DNA of 64,000 nucleotides, taken from Macrococcus sp. DPC7161. GTDB lineage: Bacteria; Bacillota; Bacilli; Staphylococcales; Staphylococcaceae. Shown one piece after another: positions 1 to 9,220 of the stretch (within the stretch, counting starts at the first letter, position 1; the number at the start of each line of letters is the position of its first letter). The position numbers were made by a program, and so were the translations under genes. The notes below the pieces were generated by a model. It did no database searches. It was not told where the DNA came from and saw nothing but the letters and a program-made list of their open reading frames with translations. The stretch covers positions 62,001 to 126,000 of the forward strand of contig NZ_SDSC01000005.1 of NCBI RefSeq assembly GCF_004117835.1, given 5' to 3'.

Positions 1-11
1 AAGGGATTCAT
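1..11 (-). CDS. pcrA: pcrA DNA helicase, first codons only (truncated by window edge)
   Basis: The minus strand reads ATG AAT CCC at the left edge, one base after the pcrB stop. It is preceded by an AAAGAGG ribosome site inside the end of pcrB. Staphylococci and bacilli carry the UvrD-type helicase pcrA directly behind pcrB. The assignment is therefore by context; only three codons are visible. Confidence 0.5.
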
Positions 12-12
12 A

Positions 13-702
13 CTAAACCTCTTTCTTTGCTTTTACAGTAGATAAAGCCGATTTTAAATCTGTGTAAATAATATTGCCTACAACAATCGTATCAGCAACG
101 GATAACATGGTCTTTGCTTTCTGTAAATCATCGATGCCACCACCGTAAAATAATCTTGTATTTTGCAGTTGTGATTTCGCAGACTTTAACATTTCAACAT
201 CTCCAAATGTACCACTATATTCAATATACATAACTGGGAAATTCAATAATTGCTCAATCATCATCGCATATGCTGAAATATCATCACTGCTTAACTGTGT
301 GTTGGCCTCCGTATATTGAGCCACCTTGCTTTCTGGATTTAAAATCACATAACCTTCCATAGATAACTCTGAAAATTGAATCATATGGCCAAATGCCTTT
401 AACGCTTCTTGTAATTGCCCTGTTTGGAATTTAGAATGCGCAGTATTCAATACACTTGGTACAAGATAGCGATCAAAACCAGGAATGACACTTTCAACAT
501 TTGAAATTTCAAGTACACAAGGTAATGGATATCTTCTCACTCTACTCATCAAATCCAGTACATTTTCCATCGTCACATTGTCAGTACCACCCACAATAAT
601 AGCATCCGTACCAGATTCACAAATTTGCTCTAATGCTTCATCTGATATTACTTTAGCTGGGTCTAATTTAAATACATGTTGCCAATCTTGTACGTTATAC
701 AT
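13..702 (-). CDS. pcrB: Heptaprenylglyceryl phosphate synthase PcrB
   Basis: A 229-residue TIM-barrel prenyltransferase. The family joins heptaprenyl diphosphate to sn-glycerol-1-phosphate, giving an archaeal-type ether lipid precursor in Bacillales. Visible marks are the N-terminal KLDP motif, the IIVGGTDNVT glycerol-phosphate loop, the YIEYSGTFG strand near residue 160, and the FYGGGI and VVGNIIY phosphate-binding loops at the C terminus. Length fits the family. It lies directly upstream of pcrA, as in other staphylococci, so the two are probably co-transcribed. The start ATG follows a GAGGAGTA ribosome site. Confidence 0.95.
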   Translation of the reverse strand: MYNVQDWQHVFKLDPAKVISDEALEQICESGTDAIIVGGTDNVTMENVLDLMSRVRRYPLPCVLEISNVESVIPGFDRYLVPSVLNTAHSKFQTGQLQEALKAFGHMIQFSELSMEGYVILNPESKVAQYTEANTQLSSDDISAYAMMIEQLLNFPVMYIEYSGTFGDVEMLKSAKSQLQNTRLFYGGGIDDLQKAKTMLSVADTIVVGNIIYTDLKSALSTVKAKKEV

Positions 703-790
703 AATTACTCCTCGAATTTATAATTTTCAATAGTAATATTATATCATTTTTTGTTTCAATTTCACGAGATAAGAACATACGTTTGAGGAG

Positions 791-908
791 GGTCTGGTAC
801 ATAAGTGCTCTGACACAAGCAAAAACCTAAGAAAACGAATAAATCAATTTTTAATTTATCGTTTTCTTAGGTTTTAGTCGTAAAGTCAACTTATGTTCCG
901 CCGTCTAG
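791..908. repeat. Intergenic dispersed repeat with long hairpin (copy A)
   Basis: Outer arms (GTACATAAGT near 797 and ACTTATGT near 889) enclose a near-perfect inverted repeat. Its inner arms are AAAACCTAAGAAAACGA and its complement (822-875). The closing sequence TTCCGCCGTCT resembles the ends of two other intergenic elements at 2571-2627 and 31215-31349. It holds no gene. It may also act as a backup terminator behind the carboxypeptidase gene. Confidence 0.55.
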
Positions 909-912
909 CTTG

Positions 913-954
913 CAAAATAAAATGCTTGGAACTTTCGTCCCAAGCATTTTATTT
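913..954 (-). terminator. Hairpin terminator of the carboxypeptidase gene
   Basis: AAAATAAAATGCTTGG and its complement flank an 11-base loop. On the minus strand the hairpin overlaps the TAA stop of the lipoprotein gene and is followed by a T-rich stretch. Confidence 0.75.
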
Positions 955-1656
955 CACAGTTTCTGTTAAGTCTTTCGGATACAATCCTAAATATTCTTCT
1001 AACGTCTTATTGCTCTTATATATTTCATTCGCAACCTTTTTCCCAACATAACGTACATGCCACGGTTCATATTGGTAACCTGTAATATGTGTTTTGCCTT
1101 CACCATATCGAATAATAAAACCAAATTCATGTGCATGGTGCTTTAACCACTCACCTTCAGGCGTTGTCCCAAAACTCACTCGAAAATCATTTGCACTAAC
1201 TACAGAGCCGACATCATAAGCAAGTCCTGTTTGATGCTCAGAATGCCCTGGTTCTGCAGAATATGTATCCGCTGCAGCCTTTCCGTCTCTTGCTACATAA
1301 TTTTGATATAGCATGGCTTGATTATCATAGCTTCTAAAGCTACTTCTTAAGACAAATTGTAACCCTGTACGATTGCCTGCTTGCATGAGCTGCTCTATTG
1401 CTTGATGTGCTACCGGATCTTCTCCTGGATTATAATCTTTTGGTAATCCAATTTGCTTATTTACAATTAGGATTCCATTAATATAAGTTCTACCATCAAT
1501 CACTTTTTTCTCATATTGTGGTTTTACGATTTTTTTTACTACTTTTTCTTCAACTGTCTTTTTAACTTCATCAGTTTTTGAGGCAGTCTGCTCTTTTAAA
1601 TTACTACACCCCACTATAAGAAGTAATGCAGACAATAATATGACATATTTTTTCAT
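949..1656 (-). CDS. VanY/LdcB-type D,D- or L,D-carboxypeptidase lipoprotein (M15B)
   Basis: A 235-residue lipoprotein that should trim the peptidoglycan stem peptide at the outer face of the membrane. The signal peptide ends in the lipobox LIVGC (Cys17). After a Lys-rich linker comes the M15B zinc peptidase core. It has SSFRSYDNQ, the metal motif PGHSEHQTGLAYDV (His and Asp ligands), and EPWHVRY with the third ligand. An upstream in-frame ATG at 1674 has no ribosome site, whereas GAGGG sits correctly before the ATG at 1656. Whether it cuts D,D or L,D bonds cannot be told from sequence. Confidence 0.88.
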   Translation of the reverse strand: MKKYVILLSALLLIVGCSNLKEQTASKTDEVKKTVEEKVVKKIVKPQYEKKVIDGRTYINGILIVNKQIGLPKDYNPGEDPVAHQAIEQLMQAGNRTGLQFVLRSSFRSYDNQAMLYQNYVARDGKAAADTYSAEPGHSEHQTGLAYDVGSVVSANDFRVSFGTTPEGEWLKHHAHEFGFIIRYGEGKTHITGYQYEPWHVRYVGKKVANEIYKSNKTLEEYLGLYPKDLTETVK

Positions 1657-1722
1657 TTTTTCCCTCTTTTCCATACTGAATTATACGACAAAAAAAGTGC
1701 TGAATCAAATTGATTCAACACT

Positions 1723-2031
1723 TTATTCCCCTTTAGATTCCGATTGGTTCAAACGATCCATCACCATAGAATATGCGTCATTTCCCCACTGTAATGAGCG
1801 CTTTACACGTGAAATCGTTGCAGTAGAAGCACCAGATTCTTTTTCAATAGCAGCATAGGTATATCCTTGCTTAATCATTTTAGCCACTTGTAAACGTTGT
1901 GACAATGATTGCAATTCATTCACTGTGCATAAATCATCAAAAAATTGATAGCATTCTTCTCTATCTTTCAACGTTAAAATAGAATCGAATAAATCATCTA
2001 GTTGTTTGCCTCTTAATTTTTCAATTTGCAT
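1723..2031 (-). CDS. yerC: YerC/YecD family TrpR-like DNA-binding protein
   Basis: A 102-residue helical protein of the TrpR-like YerC family. Members have a helix-turn-helix but no proven amino-acid corepressor. The region QRLQVAKMIKQGYTYAAI followed by GASTATISRVKR (residues about 65-85) is the characteristic recognition-helix segment. The charged N-terminal part is the dimerisation arm. Bacillales carry this gene near pcrB and purB, as here. The natural target is unknown. Confidence 0.9.
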   Translation of the reverse strand: MQIEKLRGKQLDDLFDSILTLKDREECYQFFDDLCTVNELQSLSQRLQVAKMIKQGYTYAAIEKESGASTATISRVKRSLQWGNDAYSMVMDRLNQSESKGE

Positions 2032-2221
2032 TTCCTCAACCCCTAATAAAATCTATACTACAAATTTTAACGCATTACATCACTAAAGTACAGTGAATCA
2101 TTTTGTTCTTAATAATATTATAATAAAAATGCATTCAAATTAGAAACTTTTTTCAAAAAATAATAAAAAATTGTTCAAAAACTTTTGTTCTTTTAATAAT
2201 TTGAAATAAATTAAAAATAAT

Positions 2222-2246
2222 AAAAAAGATGAGACACAGTGTCTCA
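2222..2246 (-). terminator. Hairpin terminator after the 65-residue gene
   Basis: TGAGACACAGTGTCTCA is a perfect palindrome. On the minus strand it is followed by a run of T (2222-2228). It lies 50 bases past the stop of the small gene at 2299. Confidence 0.75.
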
Positions 2247-2298
2247 CCTCGTTTACATATTATAAATGGCAGATTCTTAGCGCCATTTAATCTTTATA

Positions 2299-2496
2299 TT
2301 ATCCTTCTAATTCTTCAAAATACATCACATTTTGAATGACGATTAATGCATTAAAGTTATCTTTTAAATCTTTTTTTCGCGATGCATTTAATATAAATGG
2401 TTGATCGTTTTCAGAGATAGATTTCACCAATGATTGATGACTCATTCCTGTATATAATATATCACCATTACTTAAATGTACTGCTGTCGTTGCCAA
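2299..2496 (-). CDS. Conserved hypothetical small protein (65 aa)
   Basis: A small cytosolic protein beginning MATTAVHLSNGDILYTG and rich in beta-strand-forming residues. It has no membrane segment or signal peptide. The best start is the TTG at 2494-2496, eight bases after an AAGGAGTG ribosome site. The GTG further upstream lies inside that site. I do not recognise a functional family. It sits alone between purB and yerC, with its own terminator. Confidence 0.65.
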   Translation of the reverse strand: MATTAVHLSNGDILYTGMSHQSLVKSISENDQPFILNASRKKDLKDNFNALIVIQNVMYFEELEG

Positions 2497-2570
2497 AATA
2501 AACACTCCTTAATTATTAAGTATACTTACTTATTCACCTTCAAGCATACATTTAAACATTTTATTTTATG

Positions 2571-2627
2571 AGGACGTTACAATAGTGTTCTTTACCGCGG
2601 TTGCTGCTATTGTACCGCTGATAATAC
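2571..2627. repeat. Intergenic dispersed repeat (copy B)
   Basis: GTTCTTTACCGCGGTTGCTG followed by CTATTGTACCGCTGA closely matches 31288-31330. GTTACAATAG and CTATTGTAC form inverted arms. It contains no gene and lies next to the purB terminator. Confidence 0.55.
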
Positions 2628-2661
2628 AAAAAATTGCCTGAGACTTTGTCCCAGGCAATTT
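2628..2661 (-). terminator. purB terminator
   Basis: AAATTGCCTG and CAGGCAATTT flank an 11-base loop. A run of A on the plus strand gives the T-tract for purB transcription. Confidence 0.8.
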
Positions 2662-2683
2662 ATTACATATAAAGTTCCAATAA

Positions 2684-3979
2684 TTATTCTAAACCAGCAC
2701 GTTTGAATAATGTGTCGATTTGATTTAAGTGATGATTTTCATTGAAGCACTCATCTAATTCTTCTTTAGATAATAAGTTTGTAATCTTTTCATCTGCTTC
2801 AACTAACTCACGGAATGGTGTTTTTGTAGCCCATGATTCCATCGCTTTTGGTTGTACTGTATCGTAAGCTTCCTCACGTACCATACCTTTGTCGATTAAT
2901 GTTAACATAACACGTTGTGAATAAATTAATCCAAATGTTTTTTCCATGTTGGCTTTCATATTTTCTTCATAAACTGTTAAGTTATCAATAATGTTTGTGA
3001 AACGATTTAACATGTAATCTAATGCGATTGTCACATCAGGTAACATGATACGTTCTGCTGATGAATGTGAAATATCACGTTCATGCCATAATGGTACGTT
3101 CTCATAAGCTGTTGTAATGTATCCACGAATCACACGTGCGATACCTGTAACGTTTTCTGAACCGATTGGATTACGTTTATGTGGCATTGCTGATGATCCT
3201 TTTTGACCTTTTGCAAATGCTTCTTCAACTTCACGTGTTTCAGTCTTTTGTAAACCACGAACTTCAACTGCAAATTTCTCGATAGATGTTGCAATTAAAC
3301 CTAAAGTTGCAATGTAGTATGCATGGCGATCACGTTGTAATGTTTGTGTAGAAATTTCTGCACAACCAATGCCTAACTTTTCACATACATAAGCTTCAAT
3401 TTCAGGAGGGATATTCGCGAATGTACCAACGGCACCACTCATTTTACCTACTTCGATTTCTTTACGTACTTCTTTGAAACGTTTTAAGTTACGTTTCATT
3501 TCCATATACCATAAAGCCATTTTTAAACCGAAAGTTGTTGGTTCAGCATGTACACCATGAGTACGTCCCATCATTAATGTTGTTTTGTGTTTTAATGCTT
3601 TTTGTTTTAATACTTCAATGAATCTTTCAAGATCCGCTTCAATAATGTCGTTTGCTTGTTTAATTACATAACTTAATGCAGTGTCCACTACGTCAGTACT
3701 TGTTAATCCGTAATGTACCCATTTCTTTTCTTCACCTAATGTTTCAGAAACTTGACGTGTGAATGCAACAACGTCATGACGTGTTTCTAATTCAATTTCT
3801 TTAGCACGTTCTACATCAACACGAGCATTTTGACGAATTAACTTTACATCTTCTTTAGGAATATAACCTAACTCTGCCCAAGCTTCACTCGCTAAAATTT
3901 CTACTTCTAACCAAGCTTCAAAACGATTTTGTTCTGTCCAAATACTAGACATTTCTTCTCTTGAATAACGTTCAATCAT
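2684..3979 (-). CDS. purB: Adenylosuccinate lyase
   Basis: A 431-residue fumarase/aspartase-superfamily enzyme. It catalyses two purine steps: SAICAR to AICAR, and adenylosuccinate to AMP, releasing fumarate each time. The signature loop [16 protein letters not shown] is present near residue 262. Also visible are the catalytic-base region [15 protein letters not shown] (about 138-152) and TSTDVVDTA (about 93). Length is normal. The gene stands alone with its own terminator, away from the main pur operon, as usual in staphylococci. Confidence 0.97.
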   Translation of the reverse strand: MIERYSREEMSSIWTEQNRFEAWLEVEILASEAWAELGYIPKEDVKLIRQNARVDVERAKEIELETRHDVVAFTRQVSETLGEEKKWVHYGLTSTDVVDTALSYVIKQANDIIEADLERFIEVLKQKALKHKTTLMMGRTHGVHAEPTTFGLKMALWYMEMKRNLKRFKEVRKEIEVGKMSGAVGTFANIPPEIEAYVCEKLGIGCAEISTQTLQRDRHAYYIATLGLIATSIEKFAVEVRGLQKTETREVEEAFAKGQKGSSAMPHKRNPIGSENVTGIARVIRGYITTAYENVPLWHERDISHSSAERIMLPDVTIALDYMLNRFTNIIDNLTVYEENMKANMEKTFGLIYSQRVMLTLIDKGMVREEAYDTVQPKAMESWATKTPFRELVEADEKITNLLSKEELDECFNENHHLNQIDTLFKRAGLE

Positions 3980-4021
3980 GAATAGATTCCTCCGATTTAT
4001 AATTTACAAACCTATTATAAC

Positions 4022-4079
4022 AAAAAAACACATACACGTACATTTAAAGTTATCCTTTTAATATCGTACGTGTATATGT
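4022..4079 (-). terminator. Terminator of the pncB-nadE-UPF0316-NETI operon
   Basis: ACATACACGTAC pairs with GTACGTGTATATGT across a 24-base loop. A run of seven A at 4022-4028 supplies the T-tract on the minus strand. Confidence 0.7.
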
Positions 4080-4125
4080 CTATTTTTAACACTTATTTTC
4101 ACATTAAACTTCGTTTTTTATATGA

Positions 4126-4311
4126 TTAAAGTTCGATTTTCTTTCCAGTAAAAATAATTTGTTCCTTTAATACTTCAATAGAACCATCTTGCAATTCTTG
4201 AAATATTGGTTTTTGAAACCTTTTTACAGGCATATAGCCTTCTTTTTTCATACGTTCAAGACACTCTTGAATGCTTTCATTATCTTGTACTTCAAATTTC
4301 TTCTGTGTCAT
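4126..4311 (-). CDS. NETI motif-containing protein (YebG-like)
   Basis: A 61-residue cytosolic protein with the segment [17 protein letters not shown]. This is the degenerate NETI motif of the Bacillus YebG family, here NESI. Its function is unknown. The ATG lies inside the end of the preceding UPF0316 gene (20-base overlap), so translation is probably coupled. Bacillus subtilis pairs the same two families (yebE-yebG), which supports both calls. Confidence 0.8.
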   Translation of the reverse strand: MTQKKFEVQDNESIQECLERMKKEGYMPVKRFQKPIFQELQDGSIEVLKEQIIFTGKKIEL

Positions 4312-4855
4312 ACGCTTTTAACCTCTTACTACGAACACCTTTCACCCAGAAGCCACCGTGTATATTTTTTGGCTCATAAGCAATAATAAATGCTTTAGGG
4401 TCTAATTGTTTCACAGTATCCATTAACTTTAGTTCGTATTTTCTTGGTGTTAAGATTTGCATAACTAAGCGATCTCCATCTCTGCCTTTTGCCGCATAAT
4501 GTGTCACACCATAACCTAAATCTCTTAATGTACGTGGAATTTCTTTATCATACTCTGCAGTAGTCACATTAACAACGATGTAACCTAATGCAATCATTTC
4601 CTCTAATTTCATCCCTACGATGATTCCGACACCAAACCCAAATGCATATGCCAACACATTTTGAATTTGATCTAAACTGTTCATTACAAGGCCTAGGCCA
4701 ACGATATAAATTAAAACTTCAATCACAGAAACACCTGCAGCAAAGTAGCGATATCCCTTTAAAGTTAAAATCATTCGCATAGTTAATGCCGTTACATAAA
4801 TAATATTAATTAAAAATATGACCAGCACCATTATCCAAGGATTTTCTAACAACAT
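4292..4855 (-). CDS. UPF0316 / DUF2179 membrane protein (YebE-like)
   Basis: A 187-residue protein with three N-terminal membrane helices (about residues 5-80). A cytosolic DUF2179-type domain follows, with [16 protein letters not shown], a ligand-binding-like loop also found at the end of YitT proteins. The start chosen is the ATG at 4853-4855 behind AAAGGAG. A longer frame from 4888 has no ribosome site. The substrate is unknown. It sits 43 bases behind nadE and overlaps the NETI gene. Confidence 0.82.
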   Translation of the reverse strand: MLLENPWIMVLVIFLINIIYVTALTMRMILTLKGYRYFAAGVSVIEVLIYIVGLGLVMNSLDQIQNVLAYAFGFGVGIIVGMKLEEMIALGYIVVNVTTAEYDKEIPRTLRDLGYGVTHYAAKGRDGDRLVMQILTPRKYELKLMDTVKQLDPKAFIIAYEPKNIHGGFWVKGVRSKRLKAYDTEEI

Positions 4856-4898
4856 CAACACTCCTTTATATACGAGCCATTCTAACAAAAGATAGCTG

Positions 4899-5720
4899 TT
4901 AAATCAATTCATCAAAGTTGAACCTTGAGATTGGTAAAAGTCGTTTATGCTGCGTTTTTAAATAATGTTGTTCTAACTTTTCCTTTGAAGCAGAATCAAT
5001 TGATTTACCTTCTAAATAATCATCAATCTCATCATAAGTCACGCCTAATGCCACTTCATCTGGCAATTGTGGTTTATTTTCCTCTAAATCAGCTGTTGGT
5101 GTTTTTTCATATAAATGACTCGGTGCACCTAGTAACTTTAATATCGCTCTACCTTGACGTTTATTGAGACCAAAGATTGGTACGATATCCGCTCCCCCGT
5201 CACCATATTTTGTATAAAATCCAGTAATACTTTCAGCTGAATGATCTGTCCCAACGACTATCCCTTGATGATATGCAGCAATCGCATACTGTGCTTTCAT
5301 ACGTTCGCGTGCTTTCTCATTCCCTTTATGAAAGTCAGACAACGTCACACCTGCATCTGTTAATGTTTGAATGCTAGCATCAACAGCATTTTTAATATTA
5401 ATCGTATATATTTTATCAGGTTGAATAAATTGCAGTGCATCTTGGCAATCTTGTTCATCCTTTTGAACACCGTATGGCAGCCTAACCGCAATAAATTGAA
5501 TGTCTCTTCCTTCTTCTTTCAATTCATTTACAGCCATTTGACAAAGCTTACCCGTTAACGTTGAGTCTTGTCCTCCTGATATACCAAGTACTAAAGATTT
5601 TATAAATGGATAACGATGACAATAATCTTTTATAAATGTAATAATAGCAGTGAACTCAAGTTGAGCATCAAAGTTCGTTTTCACTTGCATTTCTTCGACT
5701 ATTTTTTGTTGCAAGTTCAT
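4899..5720 (-). CDS. nadE: Ammonia-dependent NAD synthetase
   Basis: A 273-residue N-type ATP pyrophosphatase that amidates nicotinate adenine dinucleotide to NAD. The P-loop SGGQDST lies at about residues 48-54. GTDHSAES and the [15 protein letters not shown] segment are typical of NadE. There is no glutaminase domain, so ammonia is the nitrogen donor. Its ATG overlaps the pncB stop by four bases, placing both NAD-salvage steps in one coupled operon. Confidence 0.97.
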   Translation of the reverse strand: MNLQQKIVEEMQVKTNFDAQLEFTAIITFIKDYCHRYPFIKSLVLGISGGQDSTLTGKLCQMAVNELKEEGRDIQFIAVRLPYGVQKDEQDCQDALQFIQPDKIYTINIKNAVDASIQTLTDAGVTLSDFHKGNEKARERMKAQYAIAAYHQGIVVGTDHSAESITGFYTKYGDGGADIVPIFGLNKRQGRAILKLLGAPSHLYEKTPTADLEENKPQLPDEVALGVTYDEIDDYLEGKSIDSASKEKLEQHYLKTQHKRLLPISRFNFDELI

Positions 5721-7174
5721 TTCATTTCACTCACTTTCATTTGCACTTGATAGATTTTTTCGTTTTTATTTTCCCAACATGCCAAGCTTAAATCGACAGG
5801 ATATTCTTCAGGATTTAATATACGTGTTGTTTCTTCCCATAAATAATTTAAGTTCTCTTGTAAGTAAGCTCTTGATTCATCTAAAGTTGGTAATTCATAA
5901 ACCAATTGACCTTCTTTAAATACATCAACATGTAGTGGTTTCGCTACGAAATCATTAATCCACTTTTGTTTGTAAGTATGAATAGGATGGAACATTTTTA
6001 ATGGCTTTTCTAAGTTTGGATCTTCATGTTCTAAAGTGATGTAATCTCCTTCAGATTTGTTTGTTTGATTATTAATAATGCGATAAACATTTTTCTTACC
6101 AGGTGTCGTTACTTTCTCTGCATTATTTGATATTTTAATACGGTCTTCATATTCACCGTGTTCATTTTGAATGGCAACTAACTTATAAACCGCACCCAAT
6201 GCTGGTTGGTCATAAGCTGTAATCAACTTAGTACCAATACCCCAAGCGTCGATTTTAGCACCTTGTAGTTTTAAGTTAATGATCGTTTCTTCATCTAAAT
6301 CATTAGATGCAAAGATTTTGGCATCTTTAAATCCAGCTGCATCTAACATTTTACGTGCTTCTTTTGATAAATATGCCAAATCTCCAGAATCTAAACGGAT
6401 ACCGATAAAGTTAATTTGATCTCCTAATTCTTTTGCTACACGAATCGCATTTGGTACGCCACTCTTCAATGTATGGAATGTATCTACCAAGAAGACACAG
6501 TTTTTATGACGTTCTGCATACTTTTTAAATGCGATATATTCATCATCATAAGTTTGTACCATCGCATGCGCATGCGTACCTGATACAGGCATGCCAAATA
6601 ATTTACCAGCTCGAACGTTACTTGTTGAATCAAACCCTGCAATATAAGCTGCACGTGTGCCCCAAATGGCTGCATCTAATTCTTGCGCACGTCTTGTACC
6701 AAATTCCATTACAATTTGATCTTTAACTTCTTGTTTAATACGACTTGCCTTCGTAGCAATTAATGTTTGGAAGTTTACAATATTTAAAATGGCTGTTTCT
6801 AAAATTTGTGCTTCAATCAAAGGTGCTTCGACACGAATAAGTGGCTCATTATTAAAACAAATTTCACCTTCTTGCATCATGCGAATATTCCCTGTAAATT
6901 TCATATCCTTTAAATAATTTAAATAATCTTCTTGATAGCCAAGTGATGCAAGATATTCAATATCCGTTTCACTAAACTTAAAGCCTTTAATGTAATCAAC
7001 AATACGCTCTAGGCCAGCAAAGACTGCATAACCACTATCAAATGGCATCTTTCTAAAATAAACATCAAATACTGCTAATCTTTCATGGATGCCATCATGC
7101 CAATATGTTTCCCCCATATTGATTTGATACAAATCCGTGTGTAACATTAAACTATCATCATTATTTTTATACAT
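5717..7174 (-). CDS. pncB: Nicotinate phosphoribosyltransferase
   Basis: A 485-residue enzyme joining nicotinate to PRPP to give nicotinate mononucleotide. Diagnostic segments are [12 protein letters not shown] at the N terminus, [12 protein letters not shown] near residue 156, [12 protein letters not shown] near 182, and IRLDSGDL near 262. The GTHAHA segment near 198 contributes to the active site. It starts the pncB-nadE operon. The nicotinamidase at 11.6 kb would supply its substrate. Confidence 0.97.
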   Translation of the reverse strand: MYKNNDDSLMLHTDLYQINMGETYWHDGIHERLAVFDVYFRKMPFDSGYAVFAGLERIVDYIKGFKFSETDIEYLASLGYQEDYLNYLKDMKFTGNIRMMQEGEICFNNEPLIRVEAPLIEAQILETAILNIVNFQTLIATKASRIKQEVKDQIVMEFGTRRAQELDAAIWGTRAAYIAGFDSTSNVRAGKLFGMPVSGTHAHAMVQTYDDEYIAFKKYAERHKNCVFLVDTFHTLKSGVPNAIRVAKELGDQINFIGIRLDSGDLAYLSKEARKMLDAAGFKDAKIFASNDLDEETIINLKLQGAKIDAWGIGTKLITAYDQPALGAVYKLVAIQNEHGEYEDRIKISNNAEKVTTPGKKNVYRIINNQTNKSEGDYITLEHEDPNLEKPLKMFHPIHTYKQKWINDFVAKPLHVDVFKEGQLVYELPTLDESRAYLQENLNYLWEETTRILNPEEYPVDLSLACWENKNEKIYQVQMKVSEMK

Positions 7175-7293
7175 TTATCTCACCTTTAGAAGTATTTATT
7201 AACAACATAGTACCATAACCTTTTAATTTATCGAATATCGAAGTATTTTTTTACAAAATTTTGATACAATAGAGTTAAATGCGAGGGAAAAAG

Positions 7294-8451
7294 ATGAACA
7301 AAAAAAGATTTTTTATACTGACCATCATTGTTTCAATTTCAGGATTAACACAAGGGATGCTGTTACCATTAATCGCCATACTTTTAGAGAAAAAAGATGT
7401 GACAAGTTTTATTAATGGATTACATGCGACCAGTATATATATTGGGGTATTTTTAGCCTCTTTATTTTTAGAACAAATGCTTAGGAAACTCGGATATAAA
7501 TATTTAATATTATTAGGTGGTTTATTTATTGTCATTCCACTTTTATTATTTCCAATGAATGACGATTTAATATTTTGGTTTCTTTTACGACTACTCGTCG
7601 GTGTGGGAGATAATATGCTTCACTTTTCAACACAATCTTGGCTCACAGAAAGTACACCTAAACACATGCTCGGGCGAACGATTTCTATATATGGTTTAAG
7701 TTTCTCATTAGGATTTATGTTGGGGCCAATCATTGCAATGACACAAAATATTAATGAAAATATACCTTTTTATTTATGTGCATTGCTCTCTATTGGCGCT
7801 ATACTACTTGTATTGCTCTTATCACCTGAAAAACCTGAAGATCAAACGACACACCTCACTTTAAAACATACAATGATTAACTTTAAAGATGTTTTAAAGG
7901 TAAGTTGGTTAGCCTTTTTATTTCCAATGATGTACGGTGTATTAGAGGCTAGTTTAAACAGTAACTTACCTGTTTATGCTTTAAACACAGGGCTAACAAC
8001 AACACAAATCGCAATACTATTGCCGATGTTTAGTTTAGGAGCCATATTATTTCAAGTACCGATAGGCACTTTAAGTGATGTCATTGGGCGCAGTCGTTTA
8101 CTAACTATACTAACTGCATGTGGTGCGACAACATTTTTATTATGCCAACTCTTTAATCAATTTTATGTATTAATGGCATTTATTTTTATATCAGGTGCAT
8201 GTGTTGGATCATTGTATTCTTTAGGCGTTACTTATATGACCGAACTCACACCGAAACGACTATTACCTGCAGGTAACATCATGTGCGGCATTATTTTTAG
8301 TATTGGTAGCATATTCGGTCCAATTGGTGGCGGCGTCACATTATCCATCTCAAATAATACACAGTTCTTTAGTTATATAGCATTCATCTTATGTTTAATC
8401 AGTTTAATCACCTTTTTTAAAGGCAGACAATTGCGTCGATTCAATCAGTAA
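7294..8451 (+). CDS. MFS transporter, DHA1-like
   Basis: A 385-residue, about 12-helix transporter. The helix 2-3 loop carries a degenerate MFS motif (EQMLRKLGYKY). A second-half motif LSDVIGRSR (about residues 265-273) is clear. The substrate is unknown; efflux is only a family expectation. The start is the ATG at 7294, preceded by GAGGG; the ATG at 7279 lies upstream of that site. No terminator is seen in the 82 bases before the HisA-like gene, so an MFS-hisA-like-nos operon is possible. Confidence 0.85.
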   Translation: MNKKRFFILTIIVSISGLTQGMLLPLIAILLEKKDVTSFINGLHATSIYIGVFLASLFLEQMLRKLGYKYLILLGGLFIVIPLLLFPMNDDLIFWFLLRLLVGVGDNMLHFSTQSWLTESTPKHMLGRTISIYGLSFSLGFMLGPIIAMTQNINENIPFYLCALLSIGAILLVLLLSPEKPEDQTTHLTLKHTMINFKDVLKVSWLAFLFPMMYGVLEASLNSNLPVYALNTGLTTTQIAILLPMFSLGAILFQVPIGTLSDVIGRSRLLTILTACGATTFLLCQLFNQFYVLMAFIFISGACVGSLYSLGVTYMTELTPKRLLPAGNIMCGIIFSIGSIFGPIGGGVTLSISNNTQFFSYIAFILCLISLITFFKGRQLRRFNQ

Positions 8452-8533
8452 GATGAATTTAATAAAAACAACTTTACACCGATAAATAGCAATGTAATCA
8501 ATAAAAGAAAGAGAAAAATAGGAGTTGTATGTA

Positions 8534-9220
8534 ATGATTAATATTTGGCCTTCCATAAACTTAGATCGTCTGTCTAAAACAACAGCATCTAGGTCTCCTG
8601 AAGACGCATTAGATTTATACCAATCATATCAAGCATTCAGTCATGTTCATATGATTGATATTCAAGGCATTGAGAGAGAAAAACCTCAAGCGACAGACAA
8701 GATTTTTCAATTGATTACTCGCTCTCAATTACCCGTTGTTGTAGGTGGTGGTATTCGCAGTATTGAGGCGATAGAACAATATTTAAAAAGTGGTGTTGAT
8801 GCTATCGCTATTGGTAATAAAGGGTTAAGCGATTTATTATGGTTAAAACAAATTACGAATCGTTACCCAAATAAAATTTATTTGGTCTTAAATGCAAATG
8901 TAAATGAAATCCTTCAAAATGAATGGAAACAAAAAAGTCGCTTAACTGTTAGTGATATTATTCATAAAGTAAAAGATTTTAAATTAAAAGGCATTATTTA
9001 CAAAGACTTATCAAAAGACGGTAAATTACTTGGACCGAATATTGAAATGAATAAAGAAATTGTTGGTTTAACTAATTTACCAATTATCGCTGCAGGCGGT
9101 ATACGCAATATTGAAGATATTAAATTATTAGAAGCTGTAGGCGTCAAAGCATGTATCGTGGACCGCGCTTGTGAAACGGCTAGTTTCTTTGAAGCCTTAC
9201 CGAAAAAAGAGGTGAACTAA
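8534..9220 (+). CDS. HisA-fold protein with degenerate active site, coupled to nos
   Basis: A 228-residue TIM barrel clearly related to staphylococcal HisA, the histidine-pathway isomerase. Shared blocks are WPSINL, VVVGGGIRS, IIYKDLSKDGKLLGPN and IAAGGIRN. The catalytic positions are altered. The first Asp of WPAIDL is Asn9, the second (VDA) is Asn120 in LVLNAN, and the Thr of YTDI is Lys157. The phosphate loop GKA is DRA (210-212), and the loop after strand 1 is about 13 residues shorter. No other his gene is nearby. Its stop overlaps the nos start (TAATG). It is unlikely to be an active HisA; its function is unknown. Confidence 0.85.
   Translation: MINIWPSINLDRLSKTTASRSPEDALDLYQSYQAFSHVHMIDIQGIEREKPQATDKIFQLITRSQLPVVVGGGIRSIEAIEQYLKSGVDAIAIGNKGLSDLLWLKQITNRYPNKIYLVLNANVNEILQNEWKQKSRLTVSDIIHKVKDFKLKGIIYKDLSKDGKLLGPNIEMNKEIVGLTNLPIIAAGGIRNIEDIKLLEAVGVKACIVDRACETASFFEALPKKEVN

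Noticed and set aside
8534-9220. Plain annotation as the histidine enzyme HisA
   Set aside because: Both catalytic Asp, the catalytic Thr and a phosphate-loop Gly are replaced, and no his gene adjoins. The fold is right but the activity is doubtful.
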